A DNA stretch of 64,000 bases from Sphingobium sp. KCTC 72723 (GCF_014280435.1 NZ_CP060388.1:2422501-2486500); one strand, 5' to 3'; positions 38,118 to 47,380 are shown, numbered from the stretch's first letter. A program made the numbers and translations. Notes: a model not told the origin generated them from the letters alone.

Positions 38118-39020
38118 ATGACGCAGGATGCTGATATGACGGGCGCGGGCGCCTATCCCCGCGCGGTGCTGGACCTGTTCGACGCCTATGTGCATGGCGC
38201 GATCGACCGGCGCGGGTTCTTGAACCAGTGTGCGCTCTATGTCGGCAGCACGGCGGCGGCCACGGCGACGCTGGCAGCGCTCAGCCCCGATTTCGCGCGG
38301 GGGCAGGTGATAAAGCCCGACGACAGGCGGATCGTCATCAACCATGTCGATATTCCCTCGCCCGCTGGCAACGGCACGATCCGCGCCTATGTCGCGCGGC
38401 CCGCAGCCAAAAAGGACGCCAAGCTGCCGGTCATCATCGTCGCGCATGAAAATCGCGGGCTGAACCCGCATATCGAGGACATAACCCGGCGGCTGGCGAT
38501 CGATGGCTATATGGCGGTCGCGCCGGATGCGCTGACCACGATCGGCGGCTATCCGGGGGATGAGGACAAGGCGCGCACGGCCTTTGCCACGCTGGACCGG
38601 ACCAAGATCGGCGAGGATTTCGTCGCGGCGGCGACCTATGCGCGAACGATGGCGGGCAGCAATGGCAAAGTCGGCGCGGTGGGTTTCTGCTTTGGGGGGT
38701 GGATCGCCAATCTGCTGGCAACCCGCCTGCCCACATTGCGCGCGGCCGTGCCTTTCTATGGCAGCCCGGCGGCGCTGGCCGATGTGCCGAAAATCAAGGC
38801 GAAATTGCTGATCCATTATGGCGGCAACGACGCGCGGACCAATGCGGCCTGGCCCGATTATGAGGCGGCGTTGAAGCAGGCGGGAACACGCTACAAAGCC
38901 TATATCTATGCCGGCGCGGAACATGGGTTCAACAATGATACCACGCCCCGGTTCGACAAGGCGGCGGCGGATCTGGCCTGGGCGCGGACGATGGCGCTGT
39001 TCCGGCGGACTTTGGGCTGA
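38118..39020 (+). CDS. Dienelactone hydrolase family protein
   Basis: Alpha/beta hydrolase with a cysteine nucleophile: Cys in GFCFGGW, Asp in YGGNDARTN and His in GAEHGF make the Cys-Asp-His triad. The 300-residue protein has an N-terminal extension with DRRGFLNQCALYVGSTAAATATLAAL, resembling a Tat-type or membrane-anchored signal placed about 25 residues in. The start at 38118 is chosen over an upstream frame because it follows AAGGATGCTGGA. Substrate unknown; a lactone or ester intermediate is likely. Confidence 0.83.
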   Translation: MTQDADMTGAGAYPRAVLDLFDAYVHGAIDRRGFLNQCALYVGSTAAATATLAALSPDFARGQVIKPDDRRIVINHVDIPSPAGNGTIRAYVARPAAKKDAKLPVIIVAHENRGLNPHIEDITRRLAIDGYMAVAPDALTTIGGYPGDEDKARTAFATLDRTKIGEDFVAAATYARTMAGSNGKVGAVGFCFGGWIANLLATRLPTLRAAVPFYGSPAALADVPKIKAKLLIHYGGNDARTNAAWPDYEAALKQAGTRYKAYIYAGAEHGFNNDTTPRFDKAAADLAWARTMALFRRTLG

Positions 39021-39025
39021 GCGAG

Positions 39026-39054
39026 GGCTGTCCCGCCCGATGGGCGGGACAGCC
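39026..39054. terminator. Convergent hairpin
   Basis: GGCTGTCCCGCCC pairs with GGGCGGGACAGCC over 13 bp with a 3-base loop. No T run follows, but it lies exactly between the converging dienelactone hydrolase and E1 beta genes. Confidence 0.75.
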
Positions 39055-39060
39055 GATCAC

Positions 39061-40047
39061 TTATGCCATCAACGCCTTGACCGTTTCGACCACCCGTTCG
39101 GGCGAGACGATATAGGCGTCCTCCAGCACCTTGGCGAAGGGGACCGGCGAATAGGGTGCGCCAAGGCGGCGGACCGGGGCTTTCAATTGGCCGAACAGCT
39201 CCTCCGCAATGGTCGATGCGATTTCGCCGCCGGGGCCGAAATGGCGCACCGCTTCATGGGCGATGACGGCGCGGCCTGTCTTGGCGACGGACGCCAGCAC
39301 GGCTTCCTTGTCCCAAGGCGATACCGTGCGCAGGTCGATCAGTTCGACCGAAATGCCCGCTTCCGCCAAAGGCGCCAGTGCCTGCTGGCAACGAATGACC
39401 TGCGAGGACCAGGAGACGATGGTGACGTCGGTGCCTTCCTGCACCACCCGCGCCTTGCCCAATGGAATGGGGGCCAGATCGTCCGGCACTTCGGCAGGAA
39501 TGAACAGCGAGCCTGCGGATTCGATGAAGATACAGGGGTCGGGATCCTGAATGCAGGACAGCAGCAACCCCTTATAATCGACCGGATTGGAGGGGGCGAC
39601 GACCTTCATCCCGGCGCTGTGCGCGAACCAGCCTTCCAGATGGTCGGCATGTTGGCCCGCCGTCTGCCATCCCGCGCCGGTCAGGGTGCGGATGGTGATC
39701 GGCACGGTGCTTTGCCCGCCCGACATGAAGCGCAGCTTGGCCGCATGGTTGAAGATCATGTCCATGGCGACGGCGGTAAAGTTCATCAGCATGATTTCGG
39801 CGACCGGCTTGTACCCGGCCAGCGCCGCGCCGATGGCTGCGCCAATGATCGCCTGTTCCGAAATCGGGGTCGATTTGACGCGGTCGTCGCCGAATTTGGT
39901 CGACAGGCCAGCCGTCGCGCCGGTGACGCCGCCGCCTTCGCGATCGGCGATATCCTCGCCCAGCACGATCACCTTGTCATCCTGTGCCATCGCCTGATGC
40001 AGCGCCGCGTTGACGGCCTGCAAGCTGTTCATTTTCTTCGCGCTCAT
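39061..40047 (-). CDS. 2-oxoacid (acetoin-type) dehydrogenase E1, beta subunit
   Basis: 328 residues. GEDIADREGGGVTGATAGL, PISEQAIIGAAIGAALAGYKPVAEIM and the C-terminal PERVVETVKALM are typical of E1 beta/AcoB-type transketolase domains. The start ATG overlaps the alpha stop (ATGA). Together they form a thiamine-diphosphate-dependent E1 that oxidatively decarboxylates a 2-oxoacid or cleaves an acyloin. No E2 or E3 is next to it; a lone lipoyl-domain protein is encoded 5 kb away. Confidence 0.88.
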   Translation of the reverse strand: MSAKKMNSLQAVNAALHQAMAQDDKVIVLGEDIADREGGGVTGATAGLSTKFGDDRVKSTPISEQAIIGAAIGAALAGYKPVAEIMLMNFTAVAMDMIFNHAAKLRFMSGGQSTVPITIRTLTGAGWQTAGQHADHLEGWFAHSAGMKVVAPSNPVDYKGLLLSCIQDPDPCIFIESAGSLFIPAEVPDDLAPIPLGKARVVQEGTDVTIVSWSSQVIRCQQALAPLAEAGISVELIDLRTVSPWDKEAVLASVAKTGRAVIAHEAVRHFGPGGEIASTIAEELFGQLKAPVRRLGAPYSPVPFAKVLEDAYIVSPERVVETVKALMA

Positions 40048-41039
40048 GCCGGTATCTCCTGCGCAAAAACATCGCGGCGCAGTTCGTCCACCGATGGCAA
40101 GGGGCTGGCGAGGCCGAATTCCTGTGCGTCCTCGATCTCCGCCTCGATGGTGGCCTGCATCGCGGCCAATGTGTCTTCGGTGGCGTGGCCCTGTGCGACC
40201 AGCCATGCCTTGAAGGCGGGCAGCGGATCCTTGGCGATCGCGGCGGCCTTTTCTTCCTTGGTCATATATTTGTCGTCGTCGCCCAGCACATGGCCGTGGA
40301 AGCGGAAGGTCTTGCATTCCAGCAGCGTCGGCCCTTCGCCATCGCGGGCGCGGGTGATGGCGTCATGGGCAGCGGCAAACATCGCCAGCGGATCATTGCC
40401 ATCGACGGTGTGGCCGGGCATCCCGTAGCCGATCGCGCGTTTGGAAATGAAGTCGACCGAAGTGCCGTTTTCATAACGGGTATGTTCGGCAAAGCCATTA
40501 TTCTGGCACACGAAGATCACCGGCAATTTCCACACCGACGCCAGGTTGAGCGATTCATGGAAAGCGCCAATATTGGACGCGCCATCGCCGAAATAGGCGA
40601 TGGTGACGCGCCGCGACCCGTCCAGCTTCGCCGCCCAGGCCAGGCCGTTGGCGATCGGCATGGACGAACCGACGATGCCGGTGGTGACCATCACGCCGCT
40701 TTCGGGGTGAGTGAGGTGCATCGGCCCGCCCTTCCCCTTGCAAGTGCCATCGACCCGGCCGGCGATTTCCGCCCATAGGGGACGCAACGGCATATCCTTG
40801 GCCACCATGTCGTGGATGCCGCGATAAATAGTGCAGATCTTGTCATCGTCGGTCATCAGCGATGACAGGGTGGCGGGGATCACTTCTTGGCCCCGCGCCG
40901 AATAATAGGGCATGACCAGCCGCCCAAGGCGAATGGTCTTGCGGATGGCGTCGTCGTTGCGCTCGATACGGATCATGCGCCGGTAGATGTCTACCAGTTG
41001 TTCCGGGGTCGGTGCCGGGGCGTTGCTCAACTCTGCCAT
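40044..41039 (-). CDS. 2-oxoacid (acetoin-type) dehydrogenase E1, alpha subunit
   Basis: 331 residues. The ThDP motif begins GDGASNIGAFHESLNLASVWKLP and ends at CQNNGFAEHT, with the family MYRIRR-like start YRRMIRIERND and the active-site-loop region YHG-like FRFHGHVLGDDDKYM. The ATG at 41039 follows GAGGACATC; a longer form adds 18 residues without a site. In ring- or acyloin-cleaving relatives (AcoA) the gene order alpha-beta is the same. Confidence 0.88.
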   Translation of the reverse strand: MAELSNAPAPTPEQLVDIYRRMIRIERNDDAIRKTIRLGRLVMPYYSARGQEVIPATLSSLMTDDDKICTIYRGIHDMVAKDMPLRPLWAEIAGRVDGTCKGKGGPMHLTHPESGVMVTTGIVGSSMPIANGLAWAAKLDGSRRVTIAYFGDGASNIGAFHESLNLASVWKLPVIFVCQNNGFAEHTRYENGTSVDFISKRAIGYGMPGHTVDGNDPLAMFAAAHDAITRARDGEGPTLLECKTFRFHGHVLGDDDKYMTKEEKAAAIAKDPLPAFKAWLVAQGHATEDTLAAMQATIEAEIEDAQEFGLASPLPSVDELRRDVFAQEIPA

Positions 41040-41250
41040 GATGTCCTCAGGATGGCCAATGGGATGGTCTTTGAATTGGCGTTCAGGGGGCATTGGTCAA
41101 CTCGCCGGGGCGATATGTGCCGGGGGCTGGCGGCGGGCCGTCGCAGCAGGCGTTTTATGAACCGGAACGACCGCCAATTCCGCCCCGCCGATATGCGTGC
41201 CGCACTCTTGCATCGGGCAGAGGCCGGGGCATGGTGAGGCAAAAGGACCA

Positions 41251-41535
41251 ATGACGATGACCGATCCCAACGACGATGTGCAGGCTGCCACCCGGCGCGT
41301 GCTGCAACTGGAAGCGGAACTGGAGGCCGAAGGGGCAGCGGCGACGGGCGATGACGCCGTGGCCGCTGCGCGCATGATGCTGCACCAATGGGTCGACAGC
41401 GTGGTGGCGGTTGTATCCTCGCCCGGTGTCGGGCGCGTCAGCCTGATCCATGCGGACGGCACGGAATCACGCATATCCTCCCCTGCCCTGCCGTTCCTGC
41501 TGTCGCGGCCCGCGCGCTTTGACGATCAGGGCTGA
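41251..41535 (+). CDS. Hypothetical small protein, 94 aa
   Basis: An acidic alanine-rich helix (about residues 8-40) followed by short strands ending RISSPALPFLLSRPARF. No family recognised. AAAAGGACCA precedes the ATG at 41251. Its stop overlaps the end of the convergent FAD dehydrogenase gene by ten bases. Low-complexity composition leaves some doubt that it is expressed. Confidence 0.5.
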   Translation: MTMTDPNDDVQAATRRVLQLEAELEAEGAAATGDDAVAAARMMLHQWVDSVVAVVSSPGVGRVSLIHADGTESRISSPALPFLLSRPARFDDQG

Positions 41536-43217
41536 TTGTCCAGCCCCGCCGCATCGCGCGCGGCGATATAACCGAACACCATCGACGGGCCGATGCTGGC
41601 CCCCGCGCCGACATAGACATTGCCCATGACCGACGCTGTAGTGACGCCGGTGGCGTAAAGCCCCGCGATCACGCCGCCCGCGCCATCGACCACCCGGCCG
41701 CGCGCATCGGTGACGACCCCGCCATAGGTGCTGACATCGCCCGGCAGGACCGGCACGGCGTAATATGGTCCCTTCGCTATCGAACCGATGGAACTGCGTT
41801 CCGAAAAGGGATCGCCCACGAAGCCGCACTTGTCATAGGCGCGTTCCCCCCGGTGGAAATCACCGTCCACGCCATCCGCGACGAAACCGTTCCAGCGGGC
41901 CACGGTCGCCGCCAGCATAGCGGGATCGACGCCGATGCTTTGCGCCAGCCCCTCGACTGTATCGGCGCGGTGCAGATAGCCGCTTTCGACCCAGTTTTCG
42001 GGGATTTTCTTGTCGATATACTGGCCCGCAACCGCATAGAGCGCGGTATATTGCGCGTCGAATATCGCCCAGCTGGGAATCGCAGGCACCGTTTCGTTCC
42101 GCCGCCGCATCGTCTCGCAATATAGCTCGTAACTGCCGCCTTCGTTCATGAAGCGGGTGCCGCTCTGATCGACCAATATGGCGTGGGGCTTGCCGGTCAG
42201 GGACTGCGCGCCGGGCGCGACGTAGAGCGCTTCCCAGCCGGGCGCGGGGGTCATCTGATAACCGACCAGCTGGTCCATCTGCGCCAGTTGCCCGCCGATG
42301 CGTTCCAGTTCGCGGTGCATTTCGCCCGTGTCGCCTTCGGGCGTCTGCGACCATTCGACTTTGGAGCCGGGAATATAGCGATCGCGCATCGCCTGATTTT
42401 GCGCAAAGCCGCCCGCATTGACCAGCACGCCCAGCCGCGCACCCACGCGCCAGGGCTGGCCGTCCTTCACCGTGACCACGCCGGTCGCCGCGCCACCTTC
42501 GATCAGTATTTCGCTGACGGGTGCGTCCACGCGCACGTCCACGCCCGCCGCCAGCGCGGCTTTGAGCATCCGCCCCTGCAACGCTGCCCCGGCAGTGGTA
42601 TATTTGCGCCCCAGCAACAGGTCGCGGATCGTGCGCCCGACGATGCGCAGCAGCATCTTGCCCGACGCCTTGTTGGTGCGCTTATGCCCCTGCGCCTCCA
42701 TCCCCTCGACCAGAGTCACGTTAAATTCGGCAAAGCCCTTGCGCAGCTTGTCGCGCCATGGGCCAAGTTCCTTGCGGTCGAACGGCTTGGCGACAACCGT
42801 GCGCGACGTTTTGCAGCCGCCGGGCAGCTCGTCATAATAATCGGGCCAGAAGGTCGCCCCGCGTTGCAGCGCCACGCCCTTGCCCACCAGAAAATCGACC
42901 GCGCGGGGTGCCTGGCTGACATAGGCCAGCCGCTTTTCGCGCGATGTGCCGGGCGCGGGGTGACCATCCACCACCTGCACCGCATCCAGATAGGCCATGG
43001 CCGCGTCCACGCTGTCATCGTCGCCATCGGCCAGCATGAAACGATTGGCGGGAATCCACATCACCCCGCCCGATTTGGCCGTGGTGCCGCCGACGAACGG
43101 CGTCTTTTCGAGGATGACGACCGATTTGCCCGCGTCGCGCATGACCAGCGCCGAACTCATCGACCCTGCGCCGCTGCCGACCACGACCCAGTCGACCATT
43201 TCATCAAAGCCGGTCAT
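41526..43217 (-). CDS. FAD-dependent dehydrogenase, 3-ketosteroid dehydrogenase / fumarate reductase-like
   Basis: 563 residues. The N-terminal FAD motif is VVVGSGAGSMSSALVMRDAG, then EKTPFVGGTTAKSGGVMWIPAN, a pattern shared by 3-ketosteroid dehydrogenases and related flavoproteins. The C-terminus GNVYVGAGASIGPSMVFGYIAA completes the FAD site. It may desaturate a cyclic ketone or enone. The steroid-type reading is tempting next to heteromeric ACADs, but the substrate cannot be assigned. Divergent from the crotonase gene. Confidence 0.82.
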   Translation of the reverse strand: MTGFDEMVDWVVVGSGAGSMSSALVMRDAGKSVVILEKTPFVGGTTAKSGGVMWIPANRFMLADGDDDSVDAAMAYLDAVQVVDGHPAPGTSREKRLAYVSQAPRAVDFLVGKGVALQRGATFWPDYYDELPGGCKTSRTVVAKPFDRKELGPWRDKLRKGFAEFNVTLVEGMEAQGHKRTNKASGKMLLRIVGRTIRDLLLGRKYTTAGAALQGRMLKAALAAGVDVRVDAPVSEILIEGGAATGVVTVKDGQPWRVGARLGVLVNAGGFAQNQAMRDRYIPGSKVEWSQTPEGDTGEMHRELERIGGQLAQMDQLVGYQMTPAPGWEALYVAPGAQSLTGKPHAILVDQSGTRFMNEGGSYELYCETMRRRNETVPAIPSWAIFDAQYTALYAVAGQYIDKKIPENWVESGYLHRADTVEGLAQSIGVDPAMLAATVARWNGFVADGVDGDFHRGERAYDKCGFVGDPFSERSSIGSIAKGPYYAVPVLPGDVSTYGGVVTDARGRVVDGAGGVIAGLYATGVTTASVMGNVYVGAGASIGPSMVFGYIAARDAAGLDNQP

Positions 43218-43355
43218 GTTTCGCGCTCTCCTGTGCTTTTGGTGCAGGCTATATCGGCTATGGAGTACGCCGCCATGGCCGCGCCACGCTTATCGCCCCG
43301 GCGACGTTGGCGGCGGACAAGGCCGTGATATGGGGGCAGTCAAGGAGACGACCAC

Positions 43356-44156
43356 ATGACCCGCACGCTGCCCATCTATGAAACGATCCTGCTGGAACGG
43401 CGCGGGCGGTTGCTGGTGGTGACGCTCAACCGGCCCGATGCGCTGAATGCGGTCAACCGGGTGCTGCATGACGAACTGCCCGATGCGCTGGTCTTTGCCG
43501 GGACCGACCCGGAGTCCGACGTCATCCTGCTGACCGGCGCGGGCCGCGCCTTTTCGGCGGGCGGGGACATTGCGCATATGGAACAGAGCGCCGCCGACCC
43601 GCATCTGTTCGACCATGAGGCGCGGCAGGCCAAGCGGATCGTCTTTGCCATGCTGGACATCGAAAAGCCGGTGGTGTGCCGGATGAACGGCCATGCCGTC
43701 GGGCTGGGCGCGTCGATCGCCCTGCTGTGCGACATTGTGTTCGCCGCCGATGGCGCGAAGATCGGCGACCCGCATGTCGGCATCGGGCTGGTCGCGGGCG
43801 ATGGCGGCGCAGTGGTGTGGGCGCAGCGGATTGGCCTAGCCAAGGCGAAGGAATATCTGCTGACCGGCGAATTGCTGACCGCGCAAAAGGCAGCGGAGAT
43901 CGGCCTCATCAACCATTGCCTGCCTGCCGGGGAACTGGACGGCGCGGTCGATGCCTTTTGCGCGAGGCTGCTGGCGGGCGCGCCCAATGCGATCCGCTGG
44001 ACCAAGATCCTCACCAACATGGAGTTGAAGCGGATCGCGGGCGCGGTGATGGAAGCCGGGATCGCCTATGAATCATTGAGCGTGCGCAGCGCCGACCATC
44101 GAGAGGGGATTGCGGCGTTGAAGGAGAAGCGCGCGCCGCGCTTTACCGGCCGCTGA
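43356..44156 (+). CDS. Enoyl-CoA hydratase/isomerase family protein
   Basis: 266-residue crotonase. Oxyanion-hole segments are GAGRAFSAGGDIAHME and NGHAVGLGASIALLCD; the region DPHVGIGLVAGDGG has aspartate where many hydratases carry the first catalytic glutamate, so isomerase or hydrolase activity is possible. CAAGGAGACGACC precedes the ATG. The stop is directly followed by the stop of the convergent oxidoreductase. Confidence 0.85.
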   Translation: MTRTLPIYETILLERRGRLLVVTLNRPDALNAVNRVLHDELPDALVFAGTDPESDVILLTGAGRAFSAGGDIAHMEQSAADPHLFDHEARQAKRIVFAMLDIEKPVVCRMNGHAVGLGASIALLCDIVFAADGAKIGDPHVGIGLVAGDGGAVVWAQRIGLAKAKEYLLTGELLTAQKAAEIGLINHCLPAGELDGAVDAFCARLLAGAPNAIRWTKILTNMELKRIAGAVMEAGIAYESLSVRSADHREGIAALKEKRAPRFTGR

Positions 44157-45263
44157 TCAGGTCACATCCGCCAGCCGCACCCAGCGGCGCGCTTCGCTCG
44201 ACAGGCGGATCGCTTCCTGCAAGCGTTCTATTTCCAGCGCTTGCGCGAAGTCGGGGGCGGCACCGCCACGGCCATGAATCGCATCGACCATCGCCTGCAT
44301 CGACAGCGCCATGGGGAAGCTGGGCTGCGGTTCGCTCTGCCAGTCGAGCGCGATGCCCGGCGCGCTGTTAAAGGCGTCGGGAATGGCGATATCCTCCATC
44401 GCCCCGCCCAATTGCCCGCCTTGCAAACGGCAATCGCGCGCCGTCGGGAAGGTCGGCGACGATGCGACCAGCCGCCCCTTGTCGCCGAATATATCGATCA
44501 GCCAGCCATCATGCAGCGTCATGCTCCAGCTGATCTGCATCTGCATCGTCAGGCCGCTTTCGAACCGTAGGATGACATTGGCGAAGTCATTGGTTTCCGG
44601 CGTGATCGTGTCGCCATCGGGGAAATGCCATGTGCGCAATATCTGGCTGTCGTCCGCGACCAGTTCCGCGACCGGGCCGAACAAATGGCGCAGCATATAG
44701 AGCGCATGGCTGCCATTGTTGCGCACCGCCGACACGCCCTGCCCGCCCTGCGCGAACCAGTTATAGGGGAAATGCTTGTTGGGACTGTTGAACAGCGAAA
44801 TATTGAAATGGCAGGTGCCGCCCAAGGGCGCACCGACATGGCCCGCGTCCAGCATCGCTTTCATCTGACGGTGCGCGGGCAGCCATTGGGCAAAGGCATC
44901 GACCACGCCGATGCTAGTCCCGGCCCGCCAGGCCGCGTCGATCGCTTTCGCCCCGGCCCAGTCGGGAGCATGGGGACTGGCATTATAGACATGTGTCCCG
45001 TTCGCCAGCGCCGCCAGCACCATCGGCAGGCGGACGCCGGGCCGGGTGCCGAGGTCGACAATGTCGATGTTCGGGTCGGCGCACATCTCCGCCGCGTTCC
45101 AGAAGGCGCGCGGCAGGTTCAGCCGGGCCGCCGCCGCGCGCGCGGTTTCCTCCCGCGACGTGCAGATCGCCGTCACCTCCACGCCCGGTATCGCGCGCCA
45201 GGCGGGCAGATGCGCGAAGGCACCCCAGGCGGCGCTGACGATGCCGACGCGCAGGGGCTTCAT
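44157..45263 (-). CDS. Gfo/Idh/MocA-family oxidoreductase
   Basis: 368 residues. Rossmann domain (1-120, VGIVSAAWGAFAHLPAW with a degenerate glycine motif AAWGAF) and a C-terminal alpha/beta domain (FNISLFNSPNKHFPYNWF; GSHALYMLRHLFG). The family usually has an EKP motif; here the corresponding place reads NASPHAPDW, so catalysis may differ or be lost. It overlaps the lipoyl-domain gene by ATGA, tying it to the E1 system. Substrate unknown. Confidence 0.8.
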   Translation of the reverse strand: MKPLRVGIVSAAWGAFAHLPAWRAIPGVEVTAICTSREETARAAAARLNLPRAFWNAAEMCADPNIDIVDLGTRPGVRLPMVLAALANGTHVYNASPHAPDWAGAKAIDAAWRAGTSIGVVDAFAQWLPAHRQMKAMLDAGHVGAPLGGTCHFNISLFNSPNKHFPYNWFAQGGQGVSAVRNNGSHALYMLRHLFGPVAELVADDSQILRTWHFPDGDTITPETNDFANVILRFESGLTMQMQISWSMTLHDGWLIDIFGDKGRLVASSPTFPTARDCRLQGGQLGGAMEDIAIPDAFNSAPGIALDWQSEPQPSFPMALSMQAMVDAIHGRGGAAPDFAQALEIERLQEAIRLSSEARRWVRLADVT

Positions 45264-45490
45264 TCTATGGTGCCAAGCACCGTGCCGACTTCATAGGTTT
45301 CGCCGGGCGCGGCAATGATGCGCAGCGTGCCGCTGGCCGGGGATTCCACTTCATTGGCCGACTTGTCGGCTTCCAGCAAATAGAGCGGCTGGCCTTCGGT
45401 CACCTGCGCGCCGTCTTCGGCCAGCCACTCTGCAATCTGGGCTTCGGTCATCGAAAAGCCGATCTTGGGCAGCAATATGTCGGTCGCCAT
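45260..45490 (-). CDS. Stand-alone lipoyl-domain protein
   Basis: 76 residues forming one complete biotinyl/lipoyl domain: LPKIGFSMTEAQIAEWLAEDG, then Lys43 in LLEADKSANEVESPASG, the canonical lipoylation hairpin (E-A-D-K-S), and the second half GETYEVGTVLGTIE. E2 proteins usually carry this domain fused to a binding and catalytic domain, both absent here. It would serve as a mobile carrier for the E1 alpha/beta pair encoded 4-5 kb away on the same strand. Confidence 0.88.
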   Translation of the reverse strand: MATDILLPKIGFSMTEAQIAEWLAEDGAQVTEGQPLYLLEADKSANEVESPASGTLRIIAAPGETYEVGTVLGTIE

Positions 45491-45614
45491 GGTCTTGTCC
45501 CCTCACGCAAACAGGAATGTCTTTCAGGCACCTGTCATGCCCGTTCCGGCGACCATGCGGCAATGCGCGGGGGCGATGGCGCGACCGATATCGTTGCCGC
45601 GATAGCGCGCGCGC

Positions 45615-46268
45615 TCAGTAACCCCGGCTGTCGGTCCAATCCTCCGTCTCGCCGGGCTTGTATGTTTTGCCGGGAATCTTGCCCGACCCGGTTTTGAGGT
45701 CAAAGCCGATCGGGTCCGCCCCGCCCTCTATCCCCACGCCGAACGCCGACAGCGCCCAGCTGGTCATGACATAATGGCCAATCGAAAAGACCAGATCCAT
45801 TTGCTGCTTCTTGTCGAAATGGCGGCCCAGCACCGCCCATGTCGCGTCGCTGATCGTGCCGTCGGCGATCAGTTCACCGACCGATCGCAGCACGGCGTCG
45901 TCCGCCTCGTCCCAATTGCCGCCCGCCGGATAATCGCGGATCGCGGCAATATCCTCAAGGCTAAGCCCCGCGTTCAGGCCATAGCCGACATGATTATGCC
46001 ATTCATAGGCGGACTTCACCAACCAGGCGACGCGCAGGATCAGCAGTTCCAGATGCCGGGTGGACAGGGTGTTGGACATCAACAGATGCTTGCCCCAGAT
46101 ATTATAGACCTTCCCCAGATCGGGGTGGTTGGCCATCACCATCAGCACGTTGGTTTTCGACCCTTCCTCCCACGCATTGGGTTCGCCCCAATAGGCAAAG
46201 ACTTCGCGCGCGTCGTCGGTCCAGTCGGCACGGGGCAGCGGCAATATGCGGGGGGTGATGGTCGTCAT
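45615..46268 (-). CDS. Carboxymuconolactone decarboxylase / AhpD-like protein
   Basis: 217 residues with a CMD-like helical core (LLMSNTLSTRHLELLILRVAWLVKSAYEWHNHV), the region where AhpD has Cys-x2-Cys; here the residues are different (SAYEWHNH), so the peroxidase dithiol is missing while the His in EWHNH is kept, as in many CMD-like catabolic proteins. Last gene of the operon read from the LuxE-like gene; it overlaps the PAP2 gene by four bases. Reaction unknown. Confidence 0.78.
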   Translation of the reverse strand: MTTITPRILPLPRADWTDDAREVFAYWGEPNAWEEGSKTNVLMVMANHPDLGKVYNIWGKHLLMSNTLSTRHLELLILRVAWLVKSAYEWHNHVGYGLNAGLSLEDIAAIRDYPAGGNWDEADDAVLRSVGELIADGTISDATWAVLGRHFDKKQQMDLVFSIGHYVMTSWALSAFGVGIEGGADPIGFDLKTGSGKIPGKTYKPGETEDWTDSRGY

Positions 46269-47050
46269 GGTCGGGACACTCCTTGGGTCAGGGCAGCCGC
46301 CTCCGCCGCGCAGTCCGCCGGTTTGGCGGTCGCGCGGGTGGCTTCACGGCGGGCGGCCTTCAGGTCTTTCTGAAATTGCGGATCAGCGTTCAGCCGGGCG
46401 AGCGTCGCAGCGGCGGCCAGCCGCCCTTCCTCGGTATCGCTGAGCCAGTGGGCGTTGCAGATGCGGCGGCTGTCGCCGAACGCACGGCCGCGCGCGACCA
46501 GCACGGGGGCAAGGTCCGGGCGCAACTGCGCCAGCATCAGCCCCCAGCCATAGCCGATCGCGCTGTGGCCCGACGGGTAGGATCCGTCCTTGCGCAGCGC
46601 CGCTTCCATGTCCGGCGTGCAGGTCAGCTCGCCGTTGACCATGAAGGGGCGCGGGCGGGCATAACGTTGCTTGACCGCGCCGGTGGAGCGGCCAAAGTCC
46701 GAAATCGTCCGGCGCAACAGCCTGTCCAGCCGGGGCGTCGTGTCCGGGCCGATCGCAATGCCGAGCGCGCAGGAAAATGTCGCGGTGGCGCGCGGCCCGA
46801 ACAGATCGGCGTCCGCCGTCGCCAGCGTCCAGCGTGAACCACCCTGCAGCGCCAGCGCAGCGCGTGACGCCTCCTCATCGCGCGCCTGCGCCGGTGAACC
46901 GGGCGCAGGCGGCGGCGGCGCAAAATCGGGCGGCAGCACTGCATCCTTCAGATAGCCCGCGCCCAGCCGGGATGGTGCCATGGGCGTTTCCGCCGCGATG
47001 GCGGTGCTGGACAGCGCCAGCAGCAGGCAACCGGAAAAATAGGATTTCAT
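46265..47050 (-). CDS. Secreted class A-type acid phosphatase, PAP2 superfamily
   Basis: 261 residues. N-terminal signal peptide (SYFSGCLLLALSSTAIAAE). The PAP2 phosphatase signature is complete: KQRYARPRP, GSYPSGHS and SRRICNAHWLSD (Lys-x6-ArgPro, ProSerGlyHis, SerArg-x5-His-x3-Asp). Acts in the periplasm on phosphomonoesters. Its place inside a catabolic operon (5 bp after the DUF1330 gene, overlapping the CMD-like gene) is unusual. Confidence 0.88.
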   Translation of the reverse strand: MKSYFSGCLLLALSSTAIAAETPMAPSRLGAGYLKDAVLPPDFAPPPPAPGSPAQARDEEASRAALALQGGSRWTLATADADLFGPRATATFSCALGIAIGPDTTPRLDRLLRRTISDFGRSTGAVKQRYARPRPFMVNGELTCTPDMEAALRKDGSYPSGHSAIGYGWGLMLAQLRPDLAPVLVARGRAFGDSRRICNAHWLSDTEEGRLAAAATLARLNADPQFQKDLKAARREATRATAKPADCAAEAAALTQGVSRP

Positions 47051-47055
47051 CGCGC

Positions 47056-47358
47056 CTACAGCCCCTCTACCAGCAATGCCCGATAGGGCGCAGCCTTGTC
47101 GCGCAATGGTATAATCTTTTGATATTCATCACTATTATACCATGCACGCGCTTTGTCCGCGTCAGGAAACGCCAGGATGATGACACCATCAGGCGCATCC
47201 CCCTCCAACGTGTCGAGCGCGCCATAGACCGCCAGCGGCTTCAGCCCATATTCGGCCACGAAATGCGCCGCCTGCGCCCGGTTTGCCGCACTATAGGCGT
47301 CCATCGCTGCCTGATCGACGATCGGCCCTTCACGGGTGAAGATAAAATAGGCTGTCAT
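47056..47358 (-). CDS. DUF1330 protein
   Basis: 100-residue ferredoxin-fold, EthD/ABM-like protein. AYFIFTREGPIVDQAAMDAYSA at the start and ILAFPDADKARAWYNSDEYQKIIPLR at the end are the DUF1330 pattern. No biochemical function is established for the family. The start lies directly behind the second copy of the 22-bp repeat, which supplies GATGGACA as a weak ribosome site. Confidence 0.85.
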   Translation of the reverse strand: MTAYFIFTREGPIVDQAAMDAYSAANRAQAAHFVAEYGLKPLAVYGALDTLEGDAPDGVIILAFPDADKARAWYNSDEYQKIIPLRDKAAPYRALLVEGL

Positions 47359-47380
47359 TGTCCATCTCGCTGTCTGTTTT
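47359..47380 (+). repeat. 22-bp exact dispersed repeat, copy 2
   Basis: Identical to 14777-14798. It occupies the whole gap between the MFS stop and the DUF1330 start, with its orientation opposite to the gene it precedes, unlike copy 1 before ligK. The last two bases overlap the MFS stop codon. Confidence 0.7.
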
